Of a stretch of DNA of 64,000 nt, positions 62,980-64,000 are shown in pieces; the stretch's first letter is position 1; each line of letters starts with the position of its first letter. Below the pieces are notes generated by a model, which was given only the letters and a program-made list of their open reading frames with translations, was not told the DNA's origin and ran no database searches. The position numbers and the translations under genes are program-made. The stretch is taken from contig CAUHNN010000012.1 of NCBI GenBank assembly GCA_959607715.1, forward strand, positions 1-64,000. Direction: 5' to 3'. This stretch comes from an uncultured Eggerthella sp. (GTDB lineage: Bacteria > Actinomycetota > Coriobacteriia > Coriobacteriales > Eggerthellaceae).

Positions 62980-63139
62980 GCACGCCTCCCTTTCCTGCTC
63001 GGGATTACCCAGAACGTTGTGTGCGATGCAGAACAAAACCAAGACCAGAGCATACTTGATGCAAGGCTATACGCGCAAAACACACATCTCTCAAGGGAAG
63101 GCCCCCAAGACGCGAAGAAAAACGCGTAGGGAAAGCACG

Positions 63140-63188
63140 AAAACAACACCCGACCCCGCCGAAGTGATTAGGAGAGCGGCGGGGTCGG
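63140..63188 (-). terminator. Terminator after the second CaiC-type gene
   Basis: A 12-bp stem (63150-63161 with 63177-63188) with a 15-base loop is followed on the - strand by GGTGTTGTTTTCG. It begins about 20 bases after the ligase stop. Confidence 0.7.
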
Positions 63189-63207
63189 TATCTGAATAAC
63201 GGAAGAG

Positions 63208-64000
63208 CTATTTGAGCAGCTTCTTCTCGATCTTCATGCTGCAGGTGCGGGGGAACTCTTCGACGATCTCGTAGAAGCTGGGCACCTTGAAGGACGCCAT
63301 ATGCGACTCGCAATAGGATTTGACGTCGTCGACGGTGAGAGAGGAGCCGGGCGTAAGAAGGACGAACGCCTTCACCGCCTGATCGCGAATGGGATCAGGC
63401 ACGCCAATGGCGGCAGCCTCCTCGATTTCGGGATGATCCTCGAGAATATGCTCGATCTCGGTCGTCGAGATGTTCTCGCCGGCACGCTTGACCATGTTCG
63501 ACTTGCGGTCCACGAAGAAGAACCATCCGTTGTCGTCCTGGTAACCCTGGTCGCCGGTCTTGAGCCAACCGTCCGCGGTGAAGGTCTCTGCGGTTGCCTC
63601 GGGCTTGTTGAGGTACTCGAGCATGAGCGTGCGCCCGCGAACGCCCTTCACCTGTATCTCGCCGACCTCCCCATGGGGAAGCTCGTTGTCCTCAAGATCG
63701 GCGATGCGGACCTCGTAGCCCAGCCCCGCGCGCCCGACCGAGGGCCAGTTGCGCTTGCCGACCGGCGGATCGGTCAGCACCCAGCCGATCGATTCGGTGG
63801 AGCCGTAGGTGTTCATGATCTTGACGTCGAAACGCTCTTCGAAAGCTTCTTTCTCGGCATCGGTGACCGAGATGAAGTAGAGCACCTCGCGAACGCAGTG
63901 GTCGCGTTCCTCGGGATCGACGGGCTGGAGCATAACGGTGCGCAGCATCATGGCGACGAACTGAATCACGGTGGCACGATAGTGACGAACCTGCTTCCAA
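63208..64000 (-). CDS. caiC: CaiC-type CoA ligase 2 (5' part outside the window)
   Basis: The last 263 codons of a second carnitine-type CoA ligase, read off the right edge. YGSTESIGWVLTDPPVGKRNWPSVGRAG, split by the same neighbours, and the C-terminal CSMKIEKKLLK are identical to the ligase at 288-1904 and differences are scattered. The YGSTE motif, the GDQGYQDDNGW hinge region and the catalytic C-terminal Lys are all present. An internal ATG at 63969 is not the start: the frame continues upstream as WKQVRHYRATV, matching the first copy. Its neighbours upstream are not visible. Confidence 0.88.
   Translation of the reverse strand, partial: WKQVRHYRATVIQFVAMMLRTVMLQPVDPEERDHCVREVLYFISVTDAEKEAFEERFDVKIMNTYGSTESIGWVLTDPPVGKRNWPSVGRAGLGYEVRIADLEDNELPHGEVGEIQVKGVRGRTLMLEYLNKPEATAETFTADGWLKTGDQGYQDDNGWFFFVDRKSNMVKRAGENISTTEIEHILEDHPEIEEAAAIGVPDPIRDQAVKAFVLLTPGSSLTVDDVKSYCESHMASFKVPSFYEIVEEFPRTCSMKIEKKLLK

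Overview
The window looks like a core-genome stretch from a Gram-positive, moderately GC-rich anaerobe of the Actinobacteria, most likely class Coriobacteriia (Eggerthellales-like). This rests on: recA and lexA operators of the CGAAC-N4-GTTCG type; the order rimO, pgsA-cinA, recA, recX, rny, spoVS, miaB, miaA, dapF, hflX, lexA, nrdR; both RNase J and RNase Y; fermentative enzymes (indolepyruvate:ferredoxin oxidoreductase, an Ech-type membrane [NiFe] hydrogenase); and carnitine-type CoA chemistry. No rRNA, tRNA, CRISPR array, prophage or insertion sequence was recognised. The species is an inference.

Layout. 1-5600 is a carnitine/crotonobetaine-like CoA cluster: the tail of a probable CaiB-type CoA-transferase, a CaiC-type ligase, a MaoC-type hydratase and an MFS carrier on the + strand, with a CaiD-like hydratase facing them. 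5900-33200 is almost unbroken + strand housekeeping: ybeY-dgkA-era-recO; rpsO and pnp; a TSCPD protein, an M16 protease, dapB-dapA; RNase J, FtsK, a RodZ-like protein, YajQ, RimO, a PgsA-CinA fusion, recA-recX, RNase Y, a GHKL ATPase, SpoVS, MiaB-MiaA-DapF-HflX. 33300-34300 is an SOS locus: lexA facing a small one-helix membrane protein across three evenly spaced LexA boxes. nrdR-dut, two hotdog thioesterases, an Mbeg1-like hydrolase and a UbiA/MenA prenyltransferase follow.

From 61500 back to 38900 nearly everything is on the - strand. In transcription order: sufCBDSU; a complete six-gene Ech hydrogenase (A to F); a second PgsA and a VanW protein; then a long amino-acid fermentation/envelope run (aryl-CoA ligase, ACT protein, D,D-carboxypeptidase, FHA protein, IorA, IorB, a second ACT protein, a second aryl-CoA ligase, GluQ-RS). 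An Rrf2/IscR-type regulator diverges from suf. The right edge holds a YycJ-like hydrolase and the 3' part of a second CaiC, very similar to the one at the left edge but inverted.

How the parts fit (inference): IorAB would oxidise aryl-pyruvates to aryl-acetyl-CoA and reduce ferredoxin. The Ech complex could reoxidise that ferredoxin, releasing H2 and pumping ions. Suf supplies the Fe-S clusters for both. The carnitine-type cluster would offer another electron sink. The most interesting uncharacterised items are the SOS-controlled membrane protein next to lexA, the GHKL ATPase between rny and spoVS, the PgsA-CinA fusion, and the chained hairpins in the carnitine-like cluster.
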